A DNA stretch of 50,494 bases from positions 1 to 50,494 of the forward strand of contig NZ_JASTWE010000027.1 of NCBI RefSeq assembly GCF_030282845.1, given 5' to 3'. Shown here in pieces: positions 19,503 to 27,764 of the stretch. Numbering within the stretch: the first letter of the stretch is position 1; each line of letters opens with the position of its first letter. The DNA is from Pseudodesulfovibrio pelocollis (GTDB lineage: Bacteria; Desulfobacterota; Desulfovibrionia; Desulfovibrionales; Desulfovibrionaceae). Below the pieces are notes generated by a model. The model saw only the letters and a list, made by a program, of their open reading frames with translations, ran no database searches and was not told where the DNA came from. The position numbers and the translations under genes are program-made.

Positions 19503-22106
19503 ATGGGGCCGGTGGAGCGAATCAAGCAGATTTCACGCAGGATGGGAGCGTTGTTGGGCATCGGCCCGGCGTCAAAGCCGGAGACGCTGCGCGAATCGTT
19601 CCAGGCCCGCTACCACACCTTCAAGCTCCTGGTCTCTGCCAACACCCAGGCCCTTGAGGTCATGGCCGAGATGGAGGAGGCGCTGCGCGGGCAGGTGCCC
19701 TTCGGTTTTGGCTTCATCCGCTCCAAGACGGCCCGGGTCACGGCCGTCGTGTATTCCATTATCCGCCATCTGGAGGCCCTGGCTCCGGGGCGCTACACCG
19801 GACTTCAGGACAGTTTCGAGGTCATCCGGCGAAATATCCAGGAGTCGCTCCCCCGGGTGGAGAAGCATGTGGAGGGCCGCCGGGTGGTCGCCCTGGCCGA
19901 GATCGACCGCAACGACTCGGCCGAGTGCGGCACCAAGATGGCCCACCTGGGCGAACTGCGCAACCGGATGGGCCTGTGCGTGCCCGATGGGTTCGTGGTC
20001 ACGGCCGATGCCTGTCTCATGTTCATGGAATCAGGCGGACTGCGCGAGGAGATCGAAAGGCTGATTCAATCCGCCGGGGCGGACAGCCCATCGTCCATGC
20101 TCTCGCTGTCCGAGGCCGTCGAGAGCAAGGTCATGGCGGCCGAGGTGCCCGATGAGGTGGTCTCGGCCATCGCGAGGGAATACGAGGGGCTGGCGGCCCG
20201 TCTCGGCCGCAGGCCCAATGTGGCGGTGCGCTCCTCGGCCCTGGGCGAGGACGAGGCCGGTTCCTTCTCGGCGGGTCAGTACCGCACGCTGCTCAATGCT
20301 CATCCCTCGGACCTGCTCACCGCCTACAAGCGGGTGGTGGCCTCCCTGTATGGGGTCCAGGCCGTGGGCTACCGCCGCAACCGGGGGCTGGACACGCCCG
20401 CCATGTGCGTCGGCTTTCTGGAAATGGTCGAGGCCCGGGCGGGCGGCGTGGTCTACACCCGCGATCCGCTCTCCGAAAACGTGGACGCCGTGCTGATCAA
20501 CGCCTGCTGGGGACGGCCCAAGTCCGTGGTGGACGGCTCGGTGGTGGCCGACAGCTTTGTGGTGGACCGCCAGACCCTGGCCCTGCGCAGCCGCGTGATC
20601 GCGGTCAAGAACACCTGCGTGCGCGGCGGTGACGCCGGGGGCATGGTCATGGCCTGTGTCCCGGCCGAGATGGCGGCGCAGCCTTCGCTGACCGACGAAC
20701 AAGTGGCGGCCCTGACGCATACCTGCCTGCGCATCGAGGAGCAGTTCGGTTATCCCCAGGACATCGAATTCGCCGTGGACCAGGCCGGGGAGATCGCCTA
20801 TCTCCAGGCCCGGGCGGTCATGCTCACGGCCGAGCCGGTGGTGCGCCCGCTGCCTGTGGGCACCCGCGTCGTCATCTCCGGCGGGGTCAGGGCCAGCGGC
20901 GGGGTGGCCACGGGCAAGGTCCACCATGTGCGGACCACGGCCGATACCCTGAATTTCGAACCGGGCGGGGTGCTGGTGGCCCGGCAACCCGGGCCGAACC
21001 TGGCCCCGCTCCTGCCGGTGGCCTCGGCCGTGATCACCGAGCTGGGCGGCGTGGCCGGGCATCTGGCCTCGGTGGCCCGCGAATTCCGGGTTCCCGCCCT
21101 GTTCGGCCTGCGCAACGCCATGGACTCCATCCCGGACTCCACCATGGTCACGGTGGACGCCGATGGCAGGCGCGTGCTCCACGGGGTGGTCGAGTCCCTG
21201 CTCGAACCCGATGACGCCGGGGCCAACCTCATGGAGGGCAGCCCGGTACACACGGCCCTTGCGGCCGTGGCCGAACACATCACCCCCCTGCACCTGCTCG
21301 ACCCCGAGGGACTAACCTTCCGCCCGGAAAACTGCACCACCCTGCACGACATCACCCGCTTCTGCCACGAAAAGGCGGTGGCCGAGATGTTCTCCTTCGG
21401 CCGGGGGCACAAGGTCAGCCGCTACGAGGCCAAGCAGCTCCATGTGGAGGGGCGCCCCAAGCAGTTCTGGGTGGTCAATGTGCAGGACGCCTTTCTCACC
21501 GAGCCCAGCGACAAATGGGTGGAGATTGGCCAGATCGCCTGCCAGCCCATGCTGGCCCTGTGGCGCGGCATGAACGCGGTCCCCTGGGCCGGACCACCGG
21601 CAGTGGACGGCCGGGGATTCCTGTCGGTCCTGTTCGAGGCGTCCATGAATCCCAAGCTCAACGTGGCTGGCGGCACGTCCCTGGCCTTCAAGAACTATTT
21701 CCTGATCTCAAAGGAGTTCTGCTCGCTCCAGTCCCGGTTCGGGTTCCACTTCTGCAACGTGGAGGCGCTGGTGGGCGAGTACGCGGTGGAGAACTACGCG
21801 GGGTTTCGCTTCTTCGGCGGCGCGGCCGATCCGGGACGGCGGCGGCTGCGCGTGCTGCTCATCTCCGAGGTGTTGGAGGAGTTCGGCTTTCGGACCTCGG
21901 TGCGCCAGGACAGCCTGACCGCCCGGGTGGAGGGGCGCGGCCCGGAGCACATGCTTTCGCGGCTCGTCGTCCTCGGGCATGTGATCATGCACACCCGCCA
22001 GCTGGACATGATCATGCGCGACTTGGCCCAGGCCAGGGCCTATAAGGCCAAGCTCTGCGACCAGCTGGCCGAGCTGCTCGGCGAGCCCCGGGGAGAGGGC
22101 GTCTGA
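19503..22106 (+). CDS. PEP-synthase/dikinase-like protein (ATP-grasp plus swivelling His domain) with unknown C-terminal domain
   Basis: 867 residues. The N-terminal 130 are helical and unassigned. About 145-440 matches the PEP/pyruvate-binding ATP-grasp domain (KMAHLGELRN, VPDGFVVTADA, VAVRSSALGEDEAGSFSAGQ, IEFAVDQAGEIAYLQAR). About 465-555 is the mobile phosphohistidine domain, with the catalytic His520 in LGGVAGHLASVAREF. Instead of the TIM-barrel PEP-binding domain of PpsA/PpdK there are about 280 residues I cannot assign (KNYFLISKEFCSLQSRFGFH; ending in helical sequence). It should use ATP to phosphorylate His520 and pass phosphate to an unidentified acceptor. It follows a receiver gene, so activity or expression may be signal-controlled. 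Start chosen for the purine-rich GGGGGAAGGGAA upstream. Confidence 0.82.
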   Translation: MGPVERIKQISRRMGALLGIGPASKPETLRESFQARYHTFKLLVSANTQALEVMAEMEEALRGQVPFGFGFIRSKTARVTAVVYSIIRHLEALAPGRYTGLQDSFEVIRRNIQESLPRVEKHVEGRRVVALAEIDRNDSAECGTKMAHLGELRNRMGLCVPDGFVVTADACLMFMESGGLREEIERLIQSAGADSPSSMLSLSEAVESKVMAAEVPDEVVSAIAREYEGLAARLGRRPNVAVRSSALGEDEAGSFSAGQYRTLLNAHPSDLLTAYKRVVASLYGVQAVGYRRNRGLDTPAMCVGFLEMVEARAGGVVYTRDPLSENVDAVLINACWGRPKSVVDGSVVADSFVVDRQTLALRSRVIAVKNTCVRGGDAGGMVMACVPAEMAAQPSLTDEQVAALTHTCLRIEEQFGYPQDIEFAVDQAGEIAYLQARAVMLTAEPVVRPLPVGTRVVISGGVRASGGVATGKVHHVRTTADTLNFEPGGVLVARQPGPNLAPLLPVASAVITELGGVAGHLASVAREFRVPALFGLRNAMDSIPDSTMVTVDADGRRVLHGVVESLLEPDDAGANLMEGSPVHTALAAVAEHITPLHLLDPEGLTFRPENCTTLHDITRFCHEKAVAEMFSFGRGHKVSRYEAKQLHVEGRPKQFWVVNVQDAFLTEPSDKWVEIGQIACQPMLALWRGMNAVPWAGPPAVDGRGFLSVLFEASMNPKLNVAGGTSLAFKNYFLISKEFCSLQSRFGFHFCNVEALVGEYAVENYAGFRFFGGAADPGRRRLRVLLISEVLEEFGFRTSVRQDSLTARVEGRGPEHMLSRLVVLGHVIMHTRQLDMIMRDLAQARAYKAKLCDQLAELLGEPRGEGV

Positions 22107-22208
22107 CGTTCCTTCTTTTTTGCCTGCCGCACCTTGGCGCTTCATTTTTGGAAATGATTCCGCTATAGGATCGGTCTGCGACGCCTGACGGCCAACTCCG
22201 GAGAATCA

Positions 22209-23159
22209 GTGCTCGAATCCCTTGTCGTCATGACCACGGCCGCCACGGCCATCGTGCTCGAAGCCGCCCCCTTCCTACTGCTCGGCTCCCTCATCGGGTC
22301 CCTCATCGAGGTGCTGGTGCCCGAGCGCACTCTGCTGCGCGTGATTCCGCGCAGTGCCTCCGGGCAGGTGGCCGTGGGGGTGTTCGCGGGCATGCTTCTG
22401 CCCACCTGCGAGTGCGGGATCGTGCCCGTGGTCCGGCGGCTGCTCCTCAAGAACGTGCCGCCCAGGGTGGCCATTCCCTACATGATGGCCGCGCCGGTGG
22501 TGAATCCGGTGGTCATCGCCTCCACCCTCTTCGCCTTCCAGGGAGACCTGTCCGTGGTCGGCCTGCGGCTGCTGCTGGTGATCGTCCCGGCCGCGGCCCT
22601 GGGGTTTGCCCTGGGTGGCGCGAGCCCGCGCGCGGTCCTGCGCCAGCAGCCCATTGACCTGAAGCGGTTTGACGAGGCCGAGGCCGTCCATCTGCCGGAA
22701 CACGAACACGGCCACGGCTGCGCCTGCGGTTGCGGCCATGTCCAGGCAGGCCCCTTTGCCCGGACCCGGGCGGTGCTCTTTCACACGGCGGCGGAGTTCG
22801 TGTCCATGGGCCGGTTCCTGGTCTTCGGCGCGCTGGTGGCGGGCGGGTTCAAGGCGTTCCTGCCGCCCGGGGTGCTCGAATTCTTCGTGGGCAGCCCCAT
22901 GCTGGCCGTGGGCGGGCTGATGCTGCTGGCCATCGCCCTGTCCATCTGCTCCGAGGCCGACGCCTTTGTGGCCGCGTCCTTCGCCTCCTTCCCCGTGGCG
23001 GCCAAGGTGGCGTTCATGGCCATCGGCCCCATGGTCGATCTCAAGCTGATTCCGCTGTTCCTGTCGGTGTTCACGCGGCGCGTGGCCCTGGCCCTGATCG
23101 TGGTGCCCACGGTCACGGTCTATGTCATGGGCGTCCTGCTCGCCTGGGGAGGGTGGTAA
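22209..23159 (+). CDS. DUF318-type permease (SO_0444/YraQ-like), putative metal efflux
   Basis: 316 residues, about eight membrane helices in two halves. The motif PTCECGIVPVVRRLL (65-79) is typical of the DUF318/YraQ permease family. A central loop (161-178) is rich in His and Cys (HLPEHEHGHGCACGCGHVQ), a likely metal-binding site. The second half carries SICSEADAFVAASF and GPMVDLKL, also typical. Related SO_0444-type proteins have been linked to copper/zinc efflux. GTG start at 22209 with GGAG five bases upstream. It overlaps the following TIGR03943 gene's translational unit (gap of one base), forming a two-gene operon. Confidence 0.82.
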   Translation: MLESLVVMTTAATAIVLEAAPFLLLGSLIGSLIEVLVPERTLLRVIPRSASGQVAVGVFAGMLLPTCECGIVPVVRRLLLKNVPPRVAIPYMMAAPVVNPVVIASTLFAFQGDLSVVGLRLLLVIVPAAALGFALGGASPRAVLRQQPIDLKRFDEAEAVHLPEHEHGHGCACGCGHVQAGPFARTRAVLFHTAAEFVSMGRFLVFGALVAGGFKAFLPPGVLEFFVGSPMLAVGGLMLLAIALSICSEADAFVAASFASFPVAAKVAFMAIGPMVDLKLIPLFLSVFTRRVALALIVVPTVTVYVMGVLLAWGGW

Positions 23160-23160
23160 C

Positions 23161-23964
23161 GTGGCCGCCCTCGTCCGTCTCGTGGAGGTCTGCCTGCTGG
23201 CGGCCATGGGCGCGTTCATGGTCGCGCTGGCTACGTCTTCCGGCTACTGGCAGTACCTCAACCCCAGGTACGCATGGCTCACCCTCGTGGCGGGCGTGTG
23301 CGTGATGATTCTGGGCCTCGGTGCCCTCCTGGACACCCGGAGGCGGCGCAAGGGCACGGAGCTGGCCGGTCTGGCCGTCTTCCTCGGGCTCGCCGTCGCA
23401 AGCCAGATGCTGCCGGGCATGCTCTTCGAGCCCGGGCCAGCCATGCCGCAGCGGGGCGGCCTGACCTTCGGGGGCGGGTTCACGGGCGGTCTTGAAGCCG
23501 GTTACGAGGACGACTATTTTGAGCCGGTGGAGGTTCATGACGGGCGCGAGTACGTCAGGATCAACGCGGCCGAGCTGATTGCTGGCGAGTCCGGCGGCTG
23601 GGTGCGCGAGGGCGACCTCTTCGCGGTGCAGGGCAGTGTGGCCCGCACGCCGGAGCTGGACCGGGCCGGTCTGGTGGCCGTGACCCGGCTCTTCATCTCC
23701 TGCTGCTTTGCCGACGCGGCGGGGGTGGTCGCCCTGGTCCGGGTGGATGACCCGGCATCGTTCACGCCCGGCACCTGGGTGCGCGCACTCGGCCGGGTGG
23801 TGCCGATCCCGGCCGTGGAGGACACGCGGATTTCCATCTTCGGTGCCCTCACGGCCATCCGCAGCGACCGGTTCGCGCTGCTGGCCGAAAACGTCGAAAC
23901 CCCGGCATTCACCGGGGTTCCCTACCTGTTCGAGATCCGATCCGGGCAGCCCTTCGCCTATTGA
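23161..23964 (+). CDS. TIGR03943/DUF1980-family membrane protein, permease partner
   Basis: 267 residues. Three N-terminal membrane helices (about 1-100) are followed by a soluble domain with CCFAD (about 179-183) and the motif WVRALGRVVPIPAVEDTRIS. This layout, directly after a DUF318 permease, matches the YcgQ/TIGR03943 partner protein of that permease. The start GTG 23161 lies one base after the permease stop codon, with GGAGGG within the end of the permease gene. The pair probably acts as one transport unit. Biochemical role is not established. Confidence 0.8.
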   Translation: MAALVRLVEVCLLAAMGAFMVALATSSGYWQYLNPRYAWLTLVAGVCVMILGLGALLDTRRRRKGTELAGLAVFLGLAVASQMLPGMLFEPGPAMPQRGGLTFGGGFTGGLEAGYEDDYFEPVEVHDGREYVRINAAELIAGESGGWVREGDLFAVQGSVARTPELDRAGLVAVTRLFISCCFADAAGVVALVRVDDPASFTPGTWVRALGRVVPIPAVEDTRISIFGALTAIRSDRFALLAENVETPAFTGVPYLFEIRSGQPFAY

Positions 23965-23989
23965 CCGGCCCGATTCTTCCGTGACCGGA

Positions 23990-24442
23990 TCATCCTGTTC
24001 CCGCCGCCTTGCCGCATGAGGCGCAGATGCCGTCCAGGCGCAAGTCCACGCCGCATATCCGCATGGGCAGATCGTGCCCCAGCGCCTTTTCGTCGAAGTG
24101 GAGCATGGCGTTGTCCACGCATTGCACCTCGCCGCAGCGCGTACAGTGGAAGTGGCTGTGTCCCCCCGGCCAGCGGCCGCCCCGGGAGCAGAAGCGCGCG
24201 GGTCCGTCCACCGAGGCGATGCGGTTGACCGCGCCGCAGTCGGCCAGCAGGTCCAGTATCCGGTAGACAGTGACCCGGTTGATGCGGTGGTCGGCCAGAA
24301 CCCGTTCAAGGACCTGCCGGGCCGTGAGCGGGTGGTCGCTGTCGGCCACGGCCGAATAGACGAGGATGCGGTTGAGGGTCGGCTCCAGGCCGGTCCCGAC
24401 CAGAAAGGTCCGGGCCGCTCTTCCGGTGTCTGCGTGGGGCAT
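23990..24442 (-). CDS. Fur-family repressor, probably zinc-responsive (Zur-like)
   Basis: 150 residues. The N-terminal winged helix has TLNRILVYSAVADSDHPLTARQVLERV and NRVTVYRILDLLADCGAVNRI. The C-terminal metal-binding half contains HSHFHCTRCGEVQC (His95, His97, Cys100, Cys103) and the structural zinc pair CASC (Cys140, Cys143). Good ribosome binding site GGAG five bases before ATG 24442. The gene lies downstream of znuA on the same strand, so it probably controls zinc uptake. Fur or PerR function cannot be excluded from sequence alone, but the neighbours favour Zur. Confidence 0.85.
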   Translation of the reverse strand: MPHADTGRAARTFLVGTGLEPTLNRILVYSAVADSDHPLTARQVLERVLADHRINRVTVYRILDLLADCGAVNRIASVDGPARFCSRGGRWPGGHSHFHCTRCGEVQCVDNAMLHFDEKALGHDLPMRICGVDLRLDGICASCGKAAGTG

Positions 24443-24489
24443 GGGGTCTCCTTTGTCTACGCCCCGGGGTGTCTGCGCCCCGGGATGTG

Positions 24490-24518
24490 GCCGCGCCGGG
24501 GTGTGGTCCCGGCGCGGC
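24490..24518 (-). terminator. Strong GC hairpin between znuA and the Fur-family gene
   Basis: GCCGCGCCGGG (24490-24500) pairs perfectly with CCCGGCGCGGC (24508-24518). There is no T-run, so it may be a partial terminator or an mRNA-stabilising element that separates znuA from the regulator. Imperfect tandem repeats of a CCCCGGGGTGT-type unit lie next to it (about 24462-24507). Confidence 0.4.
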
Positions 24519-24529
24519 TGGCATGTTTA

Positions 24530-25474
24530 TCAGCGGGCCGCATCGGCGATGGCCCGGGCGGTGTCGCGCATGGAAGCGGGCCAGTCCTCGGCCAGGGGGT
24601 CGAGCACTGCGGTGCGCGCGCCGATCTCGGTGGCGATGACCCGGGCGCTCCGCTCCGAGAACTGGGGCTGCACGAAGATCACCCGGATGCCCAGGGCCCG
24701 GCCCTGCTCTATGACCTCGGAAAGCCCCTTGGGGCTGGGTTCCCGACCGGCCACCTCGATGGGAATCTGGGTCAGCCCGTACTGGTGGGCGAAGTAGCCC
24801 CAGGAGGGGTGGAAGACCATGAACGAGCGCCGGTCCTCGGGCAGGCCGTCGAGCAGGGCGCGGATGTCGGCGTCCACGCTGTCGATCTCGCCAAGCAGGG
24901 CGTCCGTGTTGGCCCGGTACACGGCCTCGTTGCCCGGGTCCACCTTGATCAGCCCGTCGCGGGTGTTGGCGGCCAGCACCCTCGCGCCGTCGGGCGAGAG
25001 CCAGACATGGGGGTCGAGGATGCCGTGGTCGTGATCGTGATCATGGCCGTGCCCGTGCTCGGCCGCGCCGTGGTCGTGACCATGCCCGTGATCATGGCCC
25101 TCATCGTCGTGATGGTGGTGGGCGTCCATGGGCAGCTTTTCGATGCCCCGGGCCGTGGCCACGATGCGCAAGGAAGGATTGGCGCTGTTGATGCGCGGCA
25201 GCCAGACCTCCTCAAAGGTCACGCCGATGGAGAAATACGCCTTGGCCGTTGCCAGGGCGGCCATTTGCCTCGGGGTCGGCTCGTAGGTGTGGGGGCTGGC
25301 CCCGGGCATGACCAGCACCGAGACCTCGGCCAGATCCCCTGCGATCTTTTCCACGAAATACTTCTGGGGCAGGATGCTGACAAAGACCGATGTCCCGGCC
25401 CTGGCCGTGCCAACACCCATGGTGGCGGCAAGGCAGAAGGCAACGACGGCCAGCAGGATGCGTTTTGTTGTCAT
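24530..25474 (-). CDS. znuA: ZnuA-type zinc ABC transporter substrate-binding protein
   Basis: 314 residues with a signal peptide (about 1-26, ending TARA). The fold is that of cluster 9 metal-binding proteins: SILPQKYFVEKIAGD, zinc ligand His62 (GASPHTYEPTP), a long His/Asp-rich loop (119-150), DPHVWLSP with His156, and FHPSWGYFAHQYG. The His-rich loop is diagnostic of zinc rather than manganese binding proteins. Start ATG 25474 was chosen because the signal peptide begins there and GAGG lies upstream. The permease and ATPase genes (znuB, znuC) are not in the window. Confidence 0.92.
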   Translation of the reverse strand: MTTKRILLAVVAFCLAATMGVGTARAGTSVFVSILPQKYFVEKIAGDLAEVSVLVMPGASPHTYEPTPRQMAALATAKAYFSIGVTFEEVWLPRINSANPSLRIVATARGIEKLPMDAHHHHDDEGHDHGHGHDHGAAEHGHGHDHDHDHGILDPHVWLSPDGARVLAANTRDGLIKVDPGNEAVYRANTDALLGEIDSVDADIRALLDGLPEDRRSFMVFHPSWGYFAHQYGLTQIPIEVAGREPSPKGLSEVIEQGRALGIRVIFVQPQFSERSARVIATEIGARTAVLDPLAEDWPASMRDTARAIADAAR

Positions 25475-25546
25475 GGGTGATTCCCTCGCTGCGCGCTTGC
25501 GCACGGTTGACGGTGACGGGTGACGGGAAGGCAACGATGGTGCATG

Positions 25547-25563
25547 ATGCGACACTGTTGCAT
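25547..25563. promoter_or_regulatory. Dyad upstream of znuA, candidate Zur operator
   Basis: ATGCGACA-C-TGTTGCAT is a 17-base inverted repeat with one mismatch, centred about 80 bases before the znuA start. Its position upstream of a zinc-uptake gene that is followed by a Fur-family regulator fits a Zur operator. Confidence 0.5.
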
Positions 25564-25616
25564 TGGTGTCAATAGCCGTCGGATGCGCTGCGTGAAAGAG
25601 AGGGCGAGCGGTGTCC

Positions 25617-26429
25617 TCAGATGGCGGTTCGCAGTTGGTCGGCCGGGGTGGTGGAGTAAGTGCGCGCGGCTTGGTCCAGGCCGCACAGGGCGGCCCCCAG
25701 CGCTCCGGTCATGTCCGGCTCGTCAGGGATGAGGATGTCGGACCCCACGGCTCCCCCCAGCGCCCGGGCCAGCAGGGACACGACGCACGGGTTGTTGGCC
25801 ACGCCGCCCGTGAAGACCAGGGGCGGCTCGTGGCCCACCCGGCCAAGCATGTTCACCGTGCGTTTGACGATGGCCGCGTGAAGGCCCAGGGCGATGCTCT
25901 CGGGCCGCGCCCCGCGCGCCATGAGCGAGGTGGCCTCGGTCTCGGCGAAGACCGTGCACATGGCGCTGATCTCGGGCGGGTCCGTGCCCTTGAGCGCGTA
26001 GGCGCCGAACTCCTCCACCGGAATCTGGAAGACCCCGGCGGTGTACTCCAGGAACTTGCCTGTCCCGGCGGCGCAGCGGTCGTTCATCTCGAAGCGGACG
26101 ACCCTGCCCTGGCGCAGGGTCATGGCCTTGGTGTCCTGGCCGCCGATGTCCAGCACCGAGCGCGCCCCGGGGAAGAGATGGGCCGCGCCCCGGGCATGGG
26201 CCTTGATCTCGGTGACGGCGGCGGTCTGGCAGTCAAGACCCAGGCGCTGGACAAGGGCGCGGCCGTAGCCGGTGGCGACGAGGGCGGCGGGCCGCAGCCC
26301 GTCCAGCAGCCCGGCGCACCGGGCCACCGGGTCAAAGGTGGTGGGCGAGCGTCTGGCGAGGATCACCTCGCCGTTTTCCACGCCCACCAGCTCGATGGAG
26401 CGGGAGCCGATGTCCAGCCCGACGATCAC
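25617..26429 (-). CDS. Acyl-CoA dehydratase-type activase (ATP-dependent electron activator, DCCP reductase-like)
   Basis: 270 residues of the BcrA/BadF/HgdC ASKHA family. ATP-binding motifs are GLDIGSRSIELV (4-15), DIGGQDTKA and FTGGVANN. Two cysteines expected to bridge a [4Fe-4S] cluster between the two subunits of a homodimer are Cys119 (NDRCAAGTGKFLE) and Cys158 (SAMCTVFAETE). Such proteins push low-potential electrons into a partner at the cost of ATP, much as NifH does for NifDK. The GTG start at 26429 overlaps the stop codon of the upstream dehydratase-like gene by four bases, so the two are translationally coupled. No dedicated CoA-pathway genes are nearby, which favours a non-dehydratase role. 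Confidence 0.88.
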   Translation of the reverse strand: MIVGLDIGSRSIELVGVENGEVILARRSPTTFDPVARCAGLLDGLRPAALVATGYGRALVQRLGLDCQTAAVTEIKAHARGAAHLFPGARSVLDIGGQDTKAMTLRQGRVVRFEMNDRCAAGTGKFLEYTAGVFQIPVEEFGAYALKGTDPPEISAMCTVFAETEATSLMARGARPESIALGLHAAIVKRTVNMLGRVGHEPPLVFTGGVANNPCVVSLLARALGGAVGSDILIPDEPDMTGALGAALCGLDQAARTYSTTPADQLRTAI

Positions 26430-27718
26430 GCCAGGGTCTCCACAAAGGCCTCCACCCGCGTCTTGAGTTGTTCCACGTCCTCCATGGAGTAGTCGGTCTC
26501 GATGGAGAGCATGGGGATGCCTGCCTTGGTCAGAGCCTTGTCCATCTTGAGCGCCTCGTGGGAGTATGGCTGGCAGAAGAGCAGGCTGTAGTGGATGACG
26601 CCGTCCGCCTTGAGCTTCCCGGCCAGGTCGGCGACGTTGTCAAGTCGCTCGTCGTTGGGCGTGAAGCAGGCACAGTCGATCTTCATGTAGCGGTCGGCGA
26701 TGGCGTCGAGCATACCCTCCAGGGTGGTGGCGGATTCGTCCACCAGATCGCGGGAGTTGCGGGTGCCGATGCAGGATTCCTCGCCAACAATGACCGCGCC
26801 AGCGCTCTCGACCACATAGGGGAGCTTCCAGTTGGGCACGGCCATGGGACAGCCCGAGAGCAGGAGCCGGGGCGTGTTGGGCGGAGTCACGCCGCGACCC
26901 GCCTCGACGCGGGCCTGAAGCTCGTCGCACAATTCGTTGATCTTGGTCGTGAAGCGCACCGGGTCGTCGTAGAAGCTGATTTGGTTGACGAGCAGGGCAT
27001 CGCGGCCGGAGATGGGCGCGGGCGAGGCGGCGCGCAGCCCGGTCAGGCGTTGCAGGGCGCGCCGCTTGGCGTTGGCCGTTCTGATGCCCTGGGCGAGTTT
27101 TTCGGCCGTGATGGTCCGGCCGGTGACCCGCTCCAACTCGGCCATGTAGCGCTTCACCTCGGAGCGCCACAGCGCGCGGGCGGCCGGGGTCTTGGTCTGC
27201 GGCACCTCCATGACCCAGGTGGGGGCGATCTCGTTGAAGGCCTCGTAGGCCTTCTTCTTTCCGTCACAGGTGGTCTCGCCCACGATGAGGTCGCTTGATT
27301 CGATGAACGGGCACAGCCGGGCCATCTTGAAGCCGATGAAGGATTTGATCAGGGCGCAGGTGTTGCGCGGCACCAATTGCTCGGCCAGGTTCGTGCCCGC
27401 CTCGGCCCCGGCGCACAGGCCCACATGGACGGCATCGGCGGCCAGGGTGATCTCCTCGGGCACGAAGACACAGAATGAGCCCACCACCTTGCGCCCGGCG
27501 GCCTTGGCTTCCTGCAATTCCTTGATGCGCAGGCCGTGCACCTCGGAGAGGACAAAGTCGAGATACTCGGCACCGCGCAGCCGGTTCTGCTGGGACAGGT
27601 AGATGTCGCCATAGAACTTGCCCAGCACCTCAAGCAGCGCGTCGTGGGCGGAAAGATCAAGATTCAGGGTTTCCCACATCGCCTTGTGGGGCGAGTCGGC
27701 GTGTATCGAGTCCGGCAT
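26426..27718 (-). CDS. 2-hydroxyacyl-CoA dehydratase-like protein, probable double-cubane-cluster reductase
   Basis: 430 residues of the HgdB/2-hydroxyglutaryl-CoA dehydratase family. Conserved cysteines include GSFCVFVPEE, GETTCDGKKKAYE, LSGCPMAVPNWKLP, GEESCIGTRN and LLFCQPYSHE. A dehydratase needs two different large subunits. Here a single subunit is encoded with its activase. That fits the double-cubane cluster protein (DCCP) family, whose studied member in Carboxydothermus carries an [8Fe-9S] cluster and reduces small molecules such as acetylene in an ATP-dependent way. The physiological substrate of that family is unknown. AAGGAGG lies four bases upstream of ATG 27718. The neighbouring genes are for nitrogenase. 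Assignment to DCCP rather than a dehydratase subunit is inferred from gene organisation and motifs. Confidence 0.82.
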   Translation of the reverse strand: MPDSIHADSPHKAMWETLNLDLSAHDALLEVLGKFYGDIYLSQQNRLRGAEYLDFVLSEVHGLRIKELQEAKAAGRKVVGSFCVFVPEEITLAADAVHVGLCAGAEAGTNLAEQLVPRNTCALIKSFIGFKMARLCPFIESSDLIVGETTCDGKKKAYEAFNEIAPTWVMEVPQTKTPAARALWRSEVKRYMAELERVTGRTITAEKLAQGIRTANAKRRALQRLTGLRAASPAPISGRDALLVNQISFYDDPVRFTTKINELCDELQARVEAGRGVTPPNTPRLLLSGCPMAVPNWKLPYVVESAGAVIVGEESCIGTRNSRDLVDESATTLEGMLDAIADRYMKIDCACFTPNDERLDNVADLAGKLKADGVIHYSLLFCQPYSHEALKMDKALTKAGIPMLSIETDYSMEDVEQLKTRVEAFVETLA

Positions 27719-27764
27719 GGTGCCTCCTTATGGAACGGGTTGATGGTTGCCTGTCTGCGTGCTG

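Noticed and set aside
18479-19561. Minus-strand open frame across the divergent control region (360 codons)
   Set aside because: It overlaps the receiver gene and both sigma-54 elements and gives no recognisable protein.
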